Shown in pieces: positions 50,257 to 60,168 of a DNA stretch of 64,000 nt. Position numbers and translations under genes: made by a program. The notes under the pieces were generated by a model that was given only the letters and a program-made list of their open reading frames with translations, was not told where the DNA came from and ran no database searches. How positions within the stretch are numbered: the first letter of the stretch is position 1; each line of letters opens with the position of its first letter. Origin of the DNA: Natrinema sp. CBA1119 (lineage in GTDB: Archaea > Halobacteriota > Halobacteria > Halobacteriales > Natrialbaceae); the NCBI RefSeq assembly GCF_002572525.1, contig NZ_PDBS01000001.1, positions 1,860,001 through 1,924,000 of the forward strand, written 5' to 3'.

Positions 50257-51270
50257 CTACTCGAGGATGTGGACCCGCTGTTCGTCGATCGAGAGCGGGA
50301 TCGATTCGCCGATCCGATAGCCGTCGATCCCGTCGGTATGCAGCGTCACGGTCGTGTCGTCGGGCAGCGTCGCCGTGAGCCGGGTTCGGTCTCCGAGATA
50401 TGTCGCGCCGGTCACTTTGGCCTCGATCGGTCCCTCGCCGAGTTCGAAGGCGGCGGGCCGGGCCGCGACTTGCACCGAGCCGTCCGTCTCGGCCGCCACG
50501 GGCAGTTCGGTAAAGCCCAGATCGACGTGGCCGTTCTCGGCGACCCCCTCGAGGAGGGTCGAACTCCCGACGAAGTTCGCGACGAAGGGGTTGGCGGGCC
50601 GGCGGTAGATCTCCGCGGGCTGGCCCACCTGTTCGAGCGTCCCGTCCGCCAGCACCGCGATCCGATCGCACATCGCCATCGCCTCCTCCTGATCGTGGGT
50701 GACGTAGAGCGCGGTCACCTCGAGGTCGGACAGCAATTCGCCGATCTCGTCGCGCAGCCGGGTCTTGAGTTCGGCGTCCAACCCCGTCATCGGTTCGTCG
50801 AGCAGGAGGACGTGTGGTTCGATCGCGAGCGCGCGCGCGAGGCCGACCCGCTGTTGCTGGCCGCCCGACAGCGTCGTCGGCCGCCGGTCGGCCAGCTCGG
50901 CGATGTCGAGCAGAGCGAGCAGGTCGTTGGCCCGCTCGCGGCGCTCGGCCTTCGGGACCCCCTGCATTTTCGGCCCGAACGCGACGTTCTCACGGACGGT
51001 CATGGTGTCGAACAGGGCGTAGGACTGGAAGACCAGGCCGACGTTCCGCTCTTCTGGTGGGACGTGCGTCACGTCGACCCCGTCGAACAGCACCCGGCCG
51101 TGGGTCGGCGTCTCGAAGCCGGCGATGGTCCGCAGCGTCGTCGTCTTTCCACAGCCCGAGGGGCCGACGACCCCGAGGATCTCACCGTCCCGGATCGTCA
51201 GGTCGATCCCGTCGACGGCCACCTCGTCGCCGTAAGCCTTGGTCAGCGACTCGAGGGTGACGTCGCTCAC
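50257..51270 (-). CDS. ABC transporter ATP-binding protein with TOBE domain (Fbp/Pot-type importer)
   Basis: A 337-residue ABC ATPase: Walker A GPSGCGKTTTLR (about 36-47), Q-loop FQSYALFDTMTVREN, signature LSGGQQQRVGLARAL, Walker B HVLLLDEPMTG and the switch His in YVTHDQEEA. A C-terminal TOBE-type region (about residues 270-337) follows. It belongs to the family of spermidine/putrescine, iron(III) and thiamine importers. It is the last gene of a four-gene minus-strand operon (substrate-binding protein, two permeases, ATPase). The substrate cannot be assigned from sequence alone. Confidence 0.9.
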   Translation of the reverse strand: MSDVTLESLTKAYGDEVAVDGIDLTIRDGEILGVVGPSGCGKTTTLRTIAGFETPTHGRVLFDGVDVTHVPPEERNVGLVFQSYALFDTMTVRENVAFGPKMQGVPKAERRERANDLLALLDIAELADRRPTTLSGGQQQRVGLARALAIEPHVLLLDEPMTGLDAELKTRLRDEIGELLSDLEVTALYVTHDQEEAMAMCDRIAVLADGTLEQVGQPAEIYRRPANPFVANFVGSSTLLEGVAENGHVDLGFTELPVAAETDGSVQVAARPAAFELGEGPIEAKVTGATYLGDRTRLTATLPDDTTVTLHTDGIDGYRIGESIPLSIDEQRVHILE

Positions 51271-51349
51271 GGGCGCTCACCACCCTCGAGCGCGCTTCGG
51301 TCGATCGGTGTGCGAGCGATTCGACGCCGTACTCCGTTCGTAGCGTGTC

Positions 51350-52297
51350 TCATTGGTGTGCGGTCGAGAACCCCCGTTTGCCGAGCAGTTGCAGGACGAG
51401 TATCGCGGCGACGACGATCACGAAGTAGACCGAGACGGCCGCCGCCGACTGGAGGTGCGTCGCGTTCGAGATGTTCCGGTAGAGGAAGACCGCGAACGGA
51501 TCCGGGCTGCCGCTCGCCACCATGTACGTGAAGTTGAACTCCGCGGCTGCAAGCGTCCAGGTGATGATACAGCCGGCGACGATCCCCCGTTTGGCGTGGG
51601 GGACGACGATCGTCAGAAACGCCCGCGGCCACGAGGCTCCCAGCGATCGGGCGCTCTCCTCGAGGCGGACCAGATCCATCGACTGGAACGAGCTCTGGAC
51701 CGTCAGGACCATGTACGGCGATTTGAGGAGACAGTAGCCGGCGATCAGCCCCAGCGCCGAGCGGCCGTGTTCCGGGTAGGTCTGTACGAACGCGATCCCG
51801 AGGATTAGCCCCGGAACGAGCGGCAGGATTGCGAACGTGTTGACCCAGTCCCGCGCATAGAAGTCGTACCGCGCGAGCGCGTACGCGACCGGAACGCCGA
51901 TGATCACGTTCAGGAGCATTCCGCCGGTCGCGATCGCGAGACTGAACGCGAGCCCGGGGATCGCGTTCGCTTGCACGCCGTGATCGCCGAAACCGAGGAC
52001 CTGTCGCCAGTGTTCGAACGTAACGAACCCTCGGGGGACGACGCCGGCCGCCGACTGCGCGAACGACGAAACGAACGTGACGATGACCGGGACGGTCAGG
52101 AACGCGACGACGATCGCGACGACGCTGACCAGAAGCGGGCGGCCGACCGCTGTCGACAGCGCCGTTCCGGACCGTGACCACTCTTCGCCGGTGGCCGCTT
52201 CGGTAGCGCCGCCGTCCGGGCGCGGACCGACCCGTTCCGATCCGGGAGCCGATGTCGGGTCGCCGCCGTTCTCGTCCGATTCCGTTGGTCCGGTCAT
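51350..52297 (-). CDS. ABC transporter permease, second subunit
   Basis: A 315-residue inner-membrane permease (MetI-like) with a disordered, acidic N-terminus of about 45 residues, six hydrophobic segments, and the cytosolic EAA loop EESARSLGASWPRAFLTIVV (about 210). It starts 1 nt after the stop codon of the first permease gene, so both are one operon. Resemblance is to the PotC/FbpB half. It is 79 bp before the ATPase gene. Confidence 0.9.
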   Translation of the reverse strand: MTGPTESDENGGDPTSAPGSERVGPRPDGGATEAATGEEWSRSGTALSTAVGRPLLVSVVAIVVAFLTVPVIVTFVSSFAQSAAGVVPRGFVTFEHWRQVLGFGDHGVQANAIPGLAFSLAIATGGMLLNVIIGVPVAYALARYDFYARDWVNTFAILPLVPGLILGIAFVQTYPEHGRSALGLIAGYCLLKSPYMVLTVQSSFQSMDLVRLEESARSLGASWPRAFLTIVVPHAKRGIVAGCIITWTLAAAEFNFTYMVASGSPDPFAVFLYRNISNATHLQSAAAVSVYFVIVVAAILVLQLLGKRGFSTAHQ

Positions 52298-52298
52298 C

Positions 52299-53222
52299 TC
52301 AGATCTCCACCGCGTCGTTTTCGACGAACCGAAGCCCGACGAACGTGAACGCCACGATAAAGACCACGTAGACGAGCCCGATCGCGGCCGCGACGTCCGG
52401 GTTGTACGAGCCGACGCTCATCTCGTTGTGTATCTGGAGGGTGATCACCCGATGGCTCTGCAGGATCAACACGGTCCCGAAGATCGCGAGCCCGGAGCGG
52501 AACGTGAGGATCACAGCCGCGACGATCCCTGGGCGGATCTCGGGAAGCGTGACGTGATAGAACGTCCGCCACCGGCTCGCGCCGAGCGCGCGTGCCGCCT
52601 CTTCGGCCTGCGCGTTGATCTCCGCGTAGGTTCCGCGCAACACCATGGTCGCCCGCGGGAGCAACGAGTAGACGAACCCGAGAAAGAGGCCGGTGATCGC
52701 GGTCGCGCTCGCGAGGTCGAGCGGTGCCCCGCCCGTCGCGACGGCGACCGCGTTCGTCACCAGGCCCTGCCGTCCCAGTAGGACGACGATCAGGTACGCG
52801 ACGATGATCCCCGGCAGCGCGATCGGAAACGACACCGCCGCGACGACGACCCGTTCGGCCGGCAGGTCGTACTTCTCGAGGGCGTGTGCGACGGCGACGC
52901 CGAGCGCGACGCTGACCCCCGTCGCCAGCCCGACGAACCATAGCGTGTTCCAGGCGACCCGCCAGTATTCCGGGGTCGTCGCGAGCGTCTCCCAGGCCTC
53001 GAGCGACCAGCCTTCCATCCAGATCGTGTCCTCTGCCAGGCTGATCCGGACGAGCATCGCCAGCGGGACGAACCCTGCCACGATCGCGAGCGCGAAGAAG
53101 GGGAGACAGAGGACCGCGATCCGCCGGCGCTCGCGCTCGCGTTCGGTCGTCGGACGGGCGGTCGTCGACGCCAGCGTCGCGACTCGACGGACCGACGCCG
53201 TCGCCGATTTCCGGACTGACAT
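52299..53222 (-). CDS. ABC transporter permease, first subunit
   Basis: A 307-residue permease (MetI-like) with a basic start (MSVRKSATASVRRVAT), about six transmembrane segments, and the EAA loop EEAARALGASRWRTFYHVTL (about 212). It is of the PotB/FbpB type. The MSVRK start is chosen over a frame two codons longer. The substrate-binding protein gene ends 6 nt upstream, giving one operon. Confidence 0.9.
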   Translation of the reverse strand: MSVRKSATASVRRVATLASTTARPTTERERERRRIAVLCLPFFALAIVAGFVPLAMLVRISLAEDTIWMEGWSLEAWETLATTPEYWRVAWNTLWFVGLATGVSVALGVAVAHALEKYDLPAERVVVAAVSFPIALPGIIVAYLIVVLLGRQGLVTNAVAVATGGAPLDLASATAITGLFLGFVYSLLPRATMVLRGTYAEINAQAEEAARALGASRWRTFYHVTLPEIRPGIVAAVILTFRSGLAIFGTVLILQSHRVITLQIHNEMSVGSYNPDVAAAIGLVYVVFIVAFTFVGLRFVENDAVEI

Positions 53223-53228
53223 CCGCAA

Positions 53229-54374
53229 TCACTGGGCTCCCTGCAGCGGCGTCCGGTCGACGAGCTCCTCCTGAATGCCCTCCTGATTTTCGACGAGCGT
53301 CTCCTGATCGACGGTAAAGCCCGCCGCCTCGTAGGACGACTTGTCCGGGAACTCGTCGGGCTGGTCGAGTTCGTTCGCCCGAATCGGGCGGACGTAGGCG
53401 TCGAAGAACAGCTCCTGGCACTCCTCGGTCAGGACGTAGTCCATGAACAGCTTCGCCGCCTCGGGATTGGGCGCGTTCCGCAGGAGGGCGTAGCCGTAGG
53501 GGACGTTCATCGCGCCGGGCTCGCCGTCGGGCCCCTCGAGGATCGCGACCTCGATCTGGTCCTCGTCGAACTCGTCGTTGTTGTACTTGAGGTTCAGCCC
53601 GGTGTAGTCGTACTCGACGACGGTCGAGATCTCGCCGGCGGTCATCGGCCCCTCGACGTTGCGCCGGAAGTCAGCGCCGTGGTCGGCGATCGCCTCGTGG
53701 TACTCGATGACCGGATCGAGGTCGTCCAGGTCGCCGCCGTAGGCCCGGTTGACCGACAGTGCGGAGGCCTGTCCGTTGGCGGTGTGGGGCGGCGTGAACG
53801 CGAGGTCCTGCGCGATGTCGGGGTGTTTCAGGTCCTCCCAGGTTTCGGGCGCGTCCAGTCCCCGCTTCTCGTAGATGTCGGCCCGATAGGTCACCGCGGT
53901 CGTCATCTGTCGGGTCGCGGTCACGTGGCCGTTGTCGGTCTTCAGATCGCCGGGAACGACGTCCCAGTTGGCCGGCTTGTAATCGCTCGTCAGCTCGTCG
54001 TTCATCGCCTCGAGGCCGAACGAGTAGCCGCCGTTGTACGCCGAGTGGGTCGGGTTTCGGGCGTTGGCCCGCATATCCTCGAGGGCCTCGCCGGAGGAGC
54101 CCTGCGCGTCGTACAGCGGGAGGTCGTACTCCTCTTCGAAGGCTTCCATGACTGCTCCCCAGTTCGACCAGCCGGTCTGGACGCAGTAGATCTGTAGTTC
54201 GTCGGGGAACGACGAGGAGTCGATCTCGGTCTCGTACTCGCCGTGGCCGACGGTGTAGGTCTCGCCGCTCCCCCCGCCGGTGAGATCGCTCAGACAGCCC
54301 GCGACCGCGACGGTCCCGGCGGCAACCCCACTCGAAAGCACTTTTCGTCGCGTCGTCCCTGTCGGGTCGGACAT
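53229..54374 (-). CDS. Tat-exported lipoprotein substrate-binding protein of an ABC importer
   Basis: A 381-residue periplasmic-type binding protein. The signal TTRRKVLSSGVAAGTVAVAGC carries a Tat RR motif and a lipobox AVAGC with Cys27, so it is exported folded and lipid-anchored, as most haloarchaeal binding proteins are. The body is a two-lobe class F/D-like protein (ELQIYCVQTGWSNWGAVMEAF, then AGEISTVVEYDYTGLNLKYN). It resembles polyamine or iron(III) binding proteins. First gene of the ABC operon. A CTATATAG box at 54428-54435 leaves a leader of about 30 nt. Confidence 0.88.
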   Translation of the reverse strand: MSDPTGTTRRKVLSSGVAAGTVAVAGCLSDLTGGGSGETYTVGHGEYETEIDSSSFPDELQIYCVQTGWSNWGAVMEAFEEEYDLPLYDAQGSSGEALEDMRANARNPTHSAYNGGYSFGLEAMNDELTSDYKPANWDVVPGDLKTDNGHVTATRQMTTAVTYRADIYEKRGLDAPETWEDLKHPDIAQDLAFTPPHTANGQASALSVNRAYGGDLDDLDPVIEYHEAIADHGADFRRNVEGPMTAGEISTVVEYDYTGLNLKYNNDEFDEDQIEVAILEGPDGEPGAMNVPYGYALLRNAPNPEAAKLFMDYVLTEECQELFFDAYVRPIRANELDQPDEFPDKSSYEAAGFTVDQETLVENQEGIQEELVDRTPLQGAQ

Positions 54375-54427
54375 ACTCGAGAATCCGCCAAAACCTACTA
54401 ATCCGTTGCTATGTTCGGACTACTGAC

Positions 54428-54435
54428 CTATATAG
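54428..54435 (-). promoter_or_regulatory. TATA box of the ABC importer operon
   Basis: CTATATAG lies 54-61 nt before the ATG at 54374. A transcript starting about 26 nt downstream would have a 30-nt leader. It lies in the 121-bp gap between the acyl-CoA synthetase gene and the operon. Confidence 0.5.
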
Positions 54436-54495
54436 AACGCCGTAGCGACACGGACCGGTCGGGTCCGATCCCTATCTGGGCGCCCGCCTCGAGCG

Positions 54496-56109
54496 TCACC
54501 CCTGTCCGACCATCCGCTCTTCGTCCTCCCACTCCTCCTGGCGGAGTTCGTACTTCTGGACCTTTCCCGTCGCGGTCGTCGGCAGTTCCTCGACGAACTC
54601 GACCCTGTGGACTACTTTGTAGCCCGCGAGGTTCTCGCGAGTAAAGGCCTCGAGATCCCCCTCCGTCACGCCCGGATCGTCCGGATCGCCGCTCGCGGGC
54701 ACGACGAACGCCTTCGGCGTCTCGCCCCACTCGTCGCTCGGTGCCGGAATCACGGCCACGTCCGACACCTCGGGGTGGTCGAAGAGCGCGTCCTCGAGTT
54801 CGATGCTCGAGATGTTCTCGCCGCCGGAGATGATGATGTCCTTCTTGCGGTCCTGAATCGCGATCATCCCGTTCTCGTCGATGGTCGCGAGGTCGCCAGT
54901 GTGGTAGTAGCCCTCGACGCGGTCGGTAAAGGCCTCCTCGGTCGCTTCGGGCTTCTCCCAGTACTTCTCCATGATCTGGTTGCCCCGAACGACGACCTCG
55001 CCGAGCGTCTCGTCGTCGTGAGGGACGTCGTTTCCGTCCTCGTCGACCACTCGGATTTCGGTTCCCAGATAGGCCAGTCCCTGCCGCTTCTTGATCCGGA
55101 ACCGATCGTCGCTGTCGTCGTCGAAGCGCCGGCGGGCGTCGGAGGTAGTGATCAGCGGCCCGGTCTCGGTCGCCCCGTAGACGTGTTTCAGGTACCAGCC
55201 GAACTCGTCCTCGACGGTTCGGATGGTCGCCTCCGGCGGCGCGCTGCCGGCAGTGGCGAGTCGGACGTCCGCGTCGCCGGTCGTCTCTGGCTCGTTTGCT
55301 TCATAGTAATCAACGAGCATGTTCAACACCGTCGGGGCACCGCACATGTACGAGACATCTTCCGACCGCACGGTCTCGAAGATCTCTCCGGCGTCGATCC
55401 CGCGCGTGCAGACGTGGGTCGCGCCGATTCCCGTCACCGCGAAAATGTGGCCCCAGCCGTTCGCGTGGAACATCGGCAGCGTCCACAGGTAGACGTCGTC
55501 GTCGGTGATCTCCTGATGACCGACCAGCAGGTACGCGTGAATCGTCTCACAGCGGTGGGTGCGACAGACCCCCTTCGGATCGCCCGTCGTCCCCGAGGTG
55601 TAGTTGATCGTGATGATCTCGTCCTCGCTCATTTCGGGGCGGTCGTACTCGGTGCCCGCGTCCTCGAGCACGCCGTCGAAACTCTCCCAGTCACCGTCCA
55701 CTTCGGTGGGATCGTTCGTGATGAAGGTCTCCGTCGGCACCTCATCGCGAACCGCCTCGATGCGCTCGGCGAAGTCGTAGTCGGCGTAGATCGCGTCCAC
55801 GCCCGCGTCCGAGAGGATATACTCGAAGTCGTCGGGTGTGAGCCGGTAGTTCAGCGGGGTGTGGACCGCCCCCGTTTGCATGATTCCGTAGGCCGCCTCG
55901 AGGTGGTAGTGCGTGTTCGGATCGAGGACGGCGACGCGGTCGCCCTTTTCGATCCCGCGCTCCTGAAGCGCCGCTGAAAACCGATCGGCGCGCTCGCCGA
56001 GTTCGTCGTACGTGAACCGTTCGCCCGTGGTGGCGACGACCGCCTCGTCGTCGCCGTAGTGCGTCCGCGCCCGGTCGAGGAACTCCGGGACGAGCAGTGG
56101 CTTGTGCAT
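54496..56109 (-). CDS. Acyl-CoA synthetase (AMP-forming), second paralogue
   Basis: A 537-residue ANL-superfamily ligase closely similar along its full length to the one at 28650-30260 (same start-to-end alignment, same loops: YTSGTTGDPKG, HVYGATETGP, DRKKDIIISGGENISS and ATGKVQKYELR). It activates a carboxylic acid to acyl-CoA through acyl-AMP. The MHKPLLVPEF start is preferred over an upstream MVC extension. It stands alone on the minus strand, 121 bp before the ABC operon. Confidence 0.92.
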   Translation of the reverse strand: MHKPLLVPEFLDRARTHYGDDEAVVATTGERFTYDELGERADRFSAALQERGIEKGDRVAVLDPNTHYHLEAAYGIMQTGAVHTPLNYRLTPDDFEYILSDAGVDAIYADYDFAERIEAVRDEVPTETFITNDPTEVDGDWESFDGVLEDAGTEYDRPEMSEDEIITINYTSGTTGDPKGVCRTHRCETIHAYLLVGHQEITDDDVYLWTLPMFHANGWGHIFAVTGIGATHVCTRGIDAGEIFETVRSEDVSYMCGAPTVLNMLVDYYEANEPETTGDADVRLATAGSAPPEATIRTVEDEFGWYLKHVYGATETGPLITTSDARRRFDDDSDDRFRIKKRQGLAYLGTEIRVVDEDGNDVPHDDETLGEVVVRGNQIMEKYWEKPEATEEAFTDRVEGYYHTGDLATIDENGMIAIQDRKKDIIISGGENISSIELEDALFDHPEVSDVAVIPAPSDEWGETPKAFVVPASGDPDDPGVTEGDLEAFTRENLAGYKVVHRVEFVEELPTTATGKVQKYELRQEEWEDEERMVGQG

Positions 56110-56188
56110 ACATACCACGATTCATCGGCGGGGCATACGGTTGTTTCGATCTATCGTATTTTCTGATAGTTCCTCGAGTCGAGCGCCT

Positions 56189-56467
56189 TCACTCCGAAGC
56201 CAGCCAACCTGTTCCCCATCGGCTACCGATAGCAACCGCAACAACCACGAGTACGAGTCCGGCGAGCCCGTACACGAACGACGAGAGATAGGTGTCCGTG
56301 AGCCAGATCAGCACTCCCGATCCGCCACCTGTACCCAATATCTGTAGAACGGTTATCCCACGTTCATCGATTCGATTTTCGATATATACTGTCAAAACGG
56401 ACTCATAGATGAGTAATGCAAACCCAAAGATGACACCGATACAAAGGGCGACTACTGAATCAGCCAT
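56189..56467 (-). CDS. Small membrane protein
   Basis: A 92-residue protein with three hydrophobic helices (about residues 4-24, 40-60 and 65-85), no recognised family. An AT-rich box (CATTTATTTTTC, 56494-56505) lies about 31 nt before the ATG at 56467, predicting a near-leaderless transcript and disfavouring the longer frame up to 56566. It is AT-richer than neighbours. Confidence 0.65.
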   Translation of the reverse strand: MADSVVALCIGVIFGFALLIYESVLTVYIENRIDERGITVLQILGTGGGSGVLIWLTDTYLSSFVYGLAGLVLVVVAVAIGSRWGTGWLASE

Positions 56468-56655
56468 CACTAATAGATACCGCGTCTCCACTGCATTTAT
56501 TTTTCTATTCCAACAGGAATCGAATCTCTCCAGCACCCCTTCTTTCCAGGTTACTTCTCTGTTCACTGGTCCGCGTCGGCTGGCGCTCGAGGCGTCGCTG
56601 AGTCACAAATGGACGATTGAAACGGCAAAAACTGGACGCGGGCGATCCGCGACGA

Positions 56656-58065
56656 TTAGTCGGCCTGCACGGCTTCGGCCGTCTCGTCTTCGCGGTAGTG
56701 CTCCGCGATGAGTTCCTCGTCGATCCGGTTGAGCGCCTCTTTCGGCAGGGTCGACAGCAGATCCCAGCCGATATCGAGCGTCTCGTCGATCGAGCGGTTG
56801 GTGTCGTACCCCTGCTGGACGAACTCCGTCTCGAAGCGGTCGGCGAAGTCAAGGAACTTGTTGTCCCGCTCGGAGAGGGCTTCGCGACCGACGATGTTCA
56901 CGAGGTCGCGCAGGTCCTCACCCTCCGCGTAGGCGGCGTACATCTGGTCGGAGACGTCGCCGTGGTCCTCACGGGTCAGGCCCTCGCCGATCCCGTCGTC
57001 CATCAGCCGCGACAGGCTGGGCAGGACGTTGACGGGCGGCTCGATCCCCTGACTGTTGAGGTCCCGATCCATCATGATCTGGCCCTCGGTAATGTAGCCG
57101 GTCAGGTCCGGAATCGGGTGCGTGTCGTCGTCGCCGGGCATCGTCAGGATCGGAATCTGTGTGACCGACCCCTCCTTGCCCTCGATTCGACCGGCACGCT
57201 CGTAGAGCTGCGCCAGGTCGGTGTACATGTATCCGGGGTAGCCACGGCGTCCCGGGACCTCCTCGCGTGCGGCACCGATCTCCCGCAGTGCCTCACAGTA
57301 GTTGGTCATGTCCGTCAGGATGACGAGCACGTGGTAGTCCTTCTCGAAGGCCAGATACTCGGCCGTGGTGAGCGCGAGTCGGGGCGTGACCTGCCGCTCG
57401 ACTGCGGGGTCGTCCGCGAGGTTCATGAAGACGACCGAGCGCTCGAGTGCGCCCGTGCGTTCGAAGTCGTCCATGAACTCGTTGGCCTCTTCGGCCGTGA
57501 TTCCCATCGCGCCGAAAATGACTGCGAACTCCGAGCCCTCGCCCGATTCGTCTTCCTCCGGAACCGTCGCCTGTCGGGCGATCTGGAGCGCGAGTTCGTT
57601 GTGGGGCAGCCCCGAGCCGGAGAAGATCGGGAGCTTCTGGCCCCGAACCAGCGTGTTCATGCCGTCGATGGCGGAGACGCCGGTTTGGATGAACTCTTCG
57701 GGGTACTCCCGCGAGTAGGGGTTGATCGCTTTGCCGACGATATCCTGTCGTTCGTCGGGAACGATCTCCGGACCGCCGTCGATCGGGTTGCCGGAGCCGT
57801 CGAGCACCCGTCCGAGCAGATCCTCGGTGACGGGCATTTTCATCGTCTCGCCCAGGAAGCGAACGGAGGCGTTGCGGTCGATCCCGCCCGTCCCTTCGAA
57901 CACCTGAATCGAAACGATCCCTTCGCTCGATTCCAGCACCTGGCCGCGCAGCGTTCGCCCGTCCTCGGTCTCGATCTCGACGATCTCGTCGTAGCCGACC
58001 GGTTCGTCGACCTCGGCGAACACCAGCGGACCGCTGATTTCCGTGATAGTCTGGTACTCTTTCAT
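56656..58065 (-). CDS. atpB: A-type ATP synthase subunit B
   Basis: A 469-residue nucleotide-binding but non-catalytic head subunit: [54 protein letters not shown] and [16 protein letters not shown]. It lacks the Walker A P-loop of subunit A, as expected. Last gene of the atp operon in this window, 3 nt after atpA. Its C-terminus ends in ETAEAVQAD. The ATP synthase makes ATP from the proton or sodium gradient at the membrane. Confidence 0.96.
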   Translation of the reverse strand: MKEYQTITEISGPLVFAEVDEPVGYDEIVEIETEDGRTLRGQVLESSEGIVSIQVFEGTGGIDRNASVRFLGETMKMPVTEDLLGRVLDGSGNPIDGGPEIVPDERQDIVGKAINPYSREYPEEFIQTGVSAIDGMNTLVRGQKLPIFSGSGLPHNELALQIARQATVPEEDESGEGSEFAVIFGAMGITAEEANEFMDDFERTGALERSVVFMNLADDPAVERQVTPRLALTTAEYLAFEKDYHVLVILTDMTNYCEALREIGAAREEVPGRRGYPGYMYTDLAQLYERAGRIEGKEGSVTQIPILTMPGDDDTHPIPDLTGYITEGQIMMDRDLNSQGIEPPVNVLPSLSRLMDDGIGEGLTREDHGDVSDQMYAAYAEGEDLRDLVNIVGREALSERDNKFLDFADRFETEFVQQGYDTNRSIDETLDIGWDLLSTLPKEALNRIDEELIAEHYREDETAEAVQAD

Positions 58066-58068
58066 TGT

Positions 58069-59832
58069 TTAATACAGTGCGCGCAGTTGATCTGCGAGGT
58101 CGCTCTCGATGTCGTCGATGAACTCGTTCCACTCCTCGGCCGTGCCCATCCGGTTGAGCTGCGGCGCGGCGTCGACGTCCTGAATCTCCTCGACCGGGAC
58201 GCCCGCTTCGAGCGCTTCGAAGGCCTCGTCGTTGAACGTCTTGATGGCCTCGAGCATCCGGTAGGTCTTCTCGGGTTCGCAGTAGGTGTCGACGTCGTGG
58301 AGCGCGTTCTGCTGGAGCCAGGCCTCACGGATGTAGCGTGCGACCTCCATCGTGAGCTGCTGGTCCTCCGGCAGCGCGTCCTTGCCGACGAGCTGGACGA
58401 TTTCCTGAAGCTCGTCCTCCTCGTCTAACACGTCGACCGCCCACTGGCGGGTCTCCGACCAGTCGCCGGCGACGTTGCTCTCCCACCACGGGTCGAGCTG
58501 GTCCTTGTACAGCGAGTAGGACTCGTTCCAGTTGATCGAGGGGAAGTGCCGACGCTCCGCGAGGTCGGCGTCCAGCGCCCAGAACGTCTTGACGATACGC
58601 AGCGTGTTCTGGGTGACCGGCTCGGAGAAGTCGCCGCCCGGCGGCGAGACCGCGCCGACGACCGAAATCGACCCTTCGCCGCCGTTGATTAGCTGGAACT
58701 TGCCGGCGCGCTCGTAGAACTCCGAGAGCGCAGCGGCCAGATACGCGGGGTAGCCCTCTTCGCCGGGCATCTCCTCGAGTCGACTCGAGATCTCCCGCAT
58801 GGCCTCGGCCCACCGCGAGGTGGAGTCGGCCATCAGCGCGACGTCGTAGCCCATGTCGCGGTAGTACTCCGCGATCGTGATTCCCGTGTAGATACAGGAC
58901 TCACGCGCTGCGACGGGCATGTTCGACGTGTTGGCGATGAGGCAGGTTCGGGCCATCAGCGGGTTCCCGGTCTGGGGGTCCGGCAGTTCCGGGAAGTCCT
59001 CGATGACCTCCGTCATCTCGTTGCCGCGCTCGCCACAGCCAATGTAGACGACGATGTCCGCGTCGGACCACTTGGCGAGTTGCTGCTGGGTGACGGTCTT
59101 CCCGGAGCCAAAGGGGCCGGGAATCGCCGCCGTCCCGCCCTTTGCGAGCGGGAAGAGGCCGTCCTGCACGCGCTGGCCCGTCACCAGCGGTTCGGTTGGC
59201 GTCTCCTTGTCACCGGCGGGTCGGGCCTCGCGGACCGGCCACTCCTGGTGCATCTGGATCTCCTCGCCGTTGTCGAGTTCGACGACGGTCTCCTCGACGT
59301 TGAATTCGCCGTCACCGACGGTGGTCACTTCACCGCCCTCGTAGTCCGGGGGCACCATGACCTTGTGGTCGATCGTGACGGTCTCTTCGACGACCCCGAC
59401 GACGTCGCCGGGTTCGACGGTATCGCCCGTTTCGACTTCTGGGGTAAACTCCCACTTCTTCTCGAGGTCGATCCCGGGGGCGTCGACCCCGCGGTCGAGG
59501 AACGCGGTCCCCATCTTCTCCTCGAGGACGTCGAGTGGCCGCTGGACGCCGTCGTAGATGGAGTCCAGCATGCCGGGTCCGAGGTCGACGCTCAGGGGTT
59601 CGCCCGTGTTCTGGACGGGTTCGCCCGGGCCGACGCCGGAGGTTTCCTCGTACACCTGAATTGTGGTCAGGTTCCCTTCGATTTCGATGACCTCGCCCAT
59701 CAGTCCTTCGTCGCCGACGTAGACGACGTCGTTCATCCGGGCGTCGAGGTCCGTGGCGGTCACGACGGGACCACTCACGCTTTCGATTACACCGTCTTCG
59801 TCGACGGATTCGATGTCTTCTGCCTGGCTCAT
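58069..59832 (-). CDS. atpA: A-type ATP synthase subunit A (catalytic)
   Basis: A 587-residue catalytic subunit with P-loop [12 protein letters not shown] (about 239), the A-subunit insertion ([20 protein letters not shown]) and the [15 protein letters not shown] and [15 protein letters not shown] motifs. It hydrolyses or makes ATP in the A3B3 head. Start at 59832 follows atpF by 3 nt, and the gene ends 3 nt before atpB, so the genes are tightly coupled. Confidence 0.97.
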   Translation of the reverse strand: MSQAEDIESVDEDGVIESVSGPVVTATDLDARMNDVVYVGDEGLMGEVIEIEGNLTTIQVYEETSGVGPGEPVQNTGEPLSVDLGPGMLDSIYDGVQRPLDVLEEKMGTAFLDRGVDAPGIDLEKKWEFTPEVETGDTVEPGDVVGVVEETVTIDHKVMVPPDYEGGEVTTVGDGEFNVEETVVELDNGEEIQMHQEWPVREARPAGDKETPTEPLVTGQRVQDGLFPLAKGGTAAIPGPFGSGKTVTQQQLAKWSDADIVVYIGCGERGNEMTEVIEDFPELPDPQTGNPLMARTCLIANTSNMPVAARESCIYTGITIAEYYRDMGYDVALMADSTSRWAEAMREISSRLEEMPGEEGYPAYLAAALSEFYERAGKFQLINGGEGSISVVGAVSPPGGDFSEPVTQNTLRIVKTFWALDADLAERRHFPSINWNESYSLYKDQLDPWWESNVAGDWSETRQWAVDVLDEEDELQEIVQLVGKDALPEDQQLTMEVARYIREAWLQQNALHDVDTYCEPEKTYRMLEAIKTFNDEAFEALEAGVPVEEIQDVDAAPQLNRMGTAEEWNEFIDDIESDLADQLRALY

Positions 59833-59835
59833 AGT

Positions 59836-60168
59836 TTAGCTGTCTTCGTCCTCGTCCATCAGGTCGATCCCGATCGCGCGTTTGATCTGGTCGCGCAGGC
59901 CGCCGCCACCGGTGCCGCTGCCGATGGTGACGACGACCGGCTCGACGCTCGTTTCGACGTCCTGTCGAACGTTCCGCGACAGATAGTCGAGGTCCTCGTC
60001 GTGCATGATGACGATACCGACGCCCTCGTCCTCGAGGGCAGTCATCGCCGCGTCGTCTAACCGTTCATCCTTCTCGTCGTCCGGAACGTTCTCGAATCGG
60101 CGGACGCCCGCGAGGCGAAAGCCGGTCGTGAACTCCGGGCTGCCGACGACTGCGATTTCCTGGCTCAT
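59836..60168 (-). CDS. atpF: A-type ATP synthase subunit F
   Basis: A 110-residue protein (MSQEIAVVGSPEFTTGFRLA) with a Rossmann-like fold, the central stalk regulatory subunit. A VGIVIMHDEDLDYLS strand pattern is typical. Overlaps atpC by 4 nt (ATGA) upstream and sits 3 nt before atpA. Size matches the family. Confidence 0.93.
   Translation of the reverse strand: MSQEIAVVGSPEFTTGFRLAGVRRFENVPDDEKDERLDDAAMTALEDEGVGIVIMHDEDLDYLSRNVRQDVETSVEPVVVTIGSGTGGGGLRDQIKRAIGIDLMDEDEDS

Noticed and set aside
50257-54374. Assigning the ABC importer to thiamine, iron or polyamine
   Set aside because: The ATPase, permeases and binding protein are of the shared Pot/Fbp/Thi type and there is no riboswitch, no iron-box that I can recognise and no substrate pathway gene nearby.
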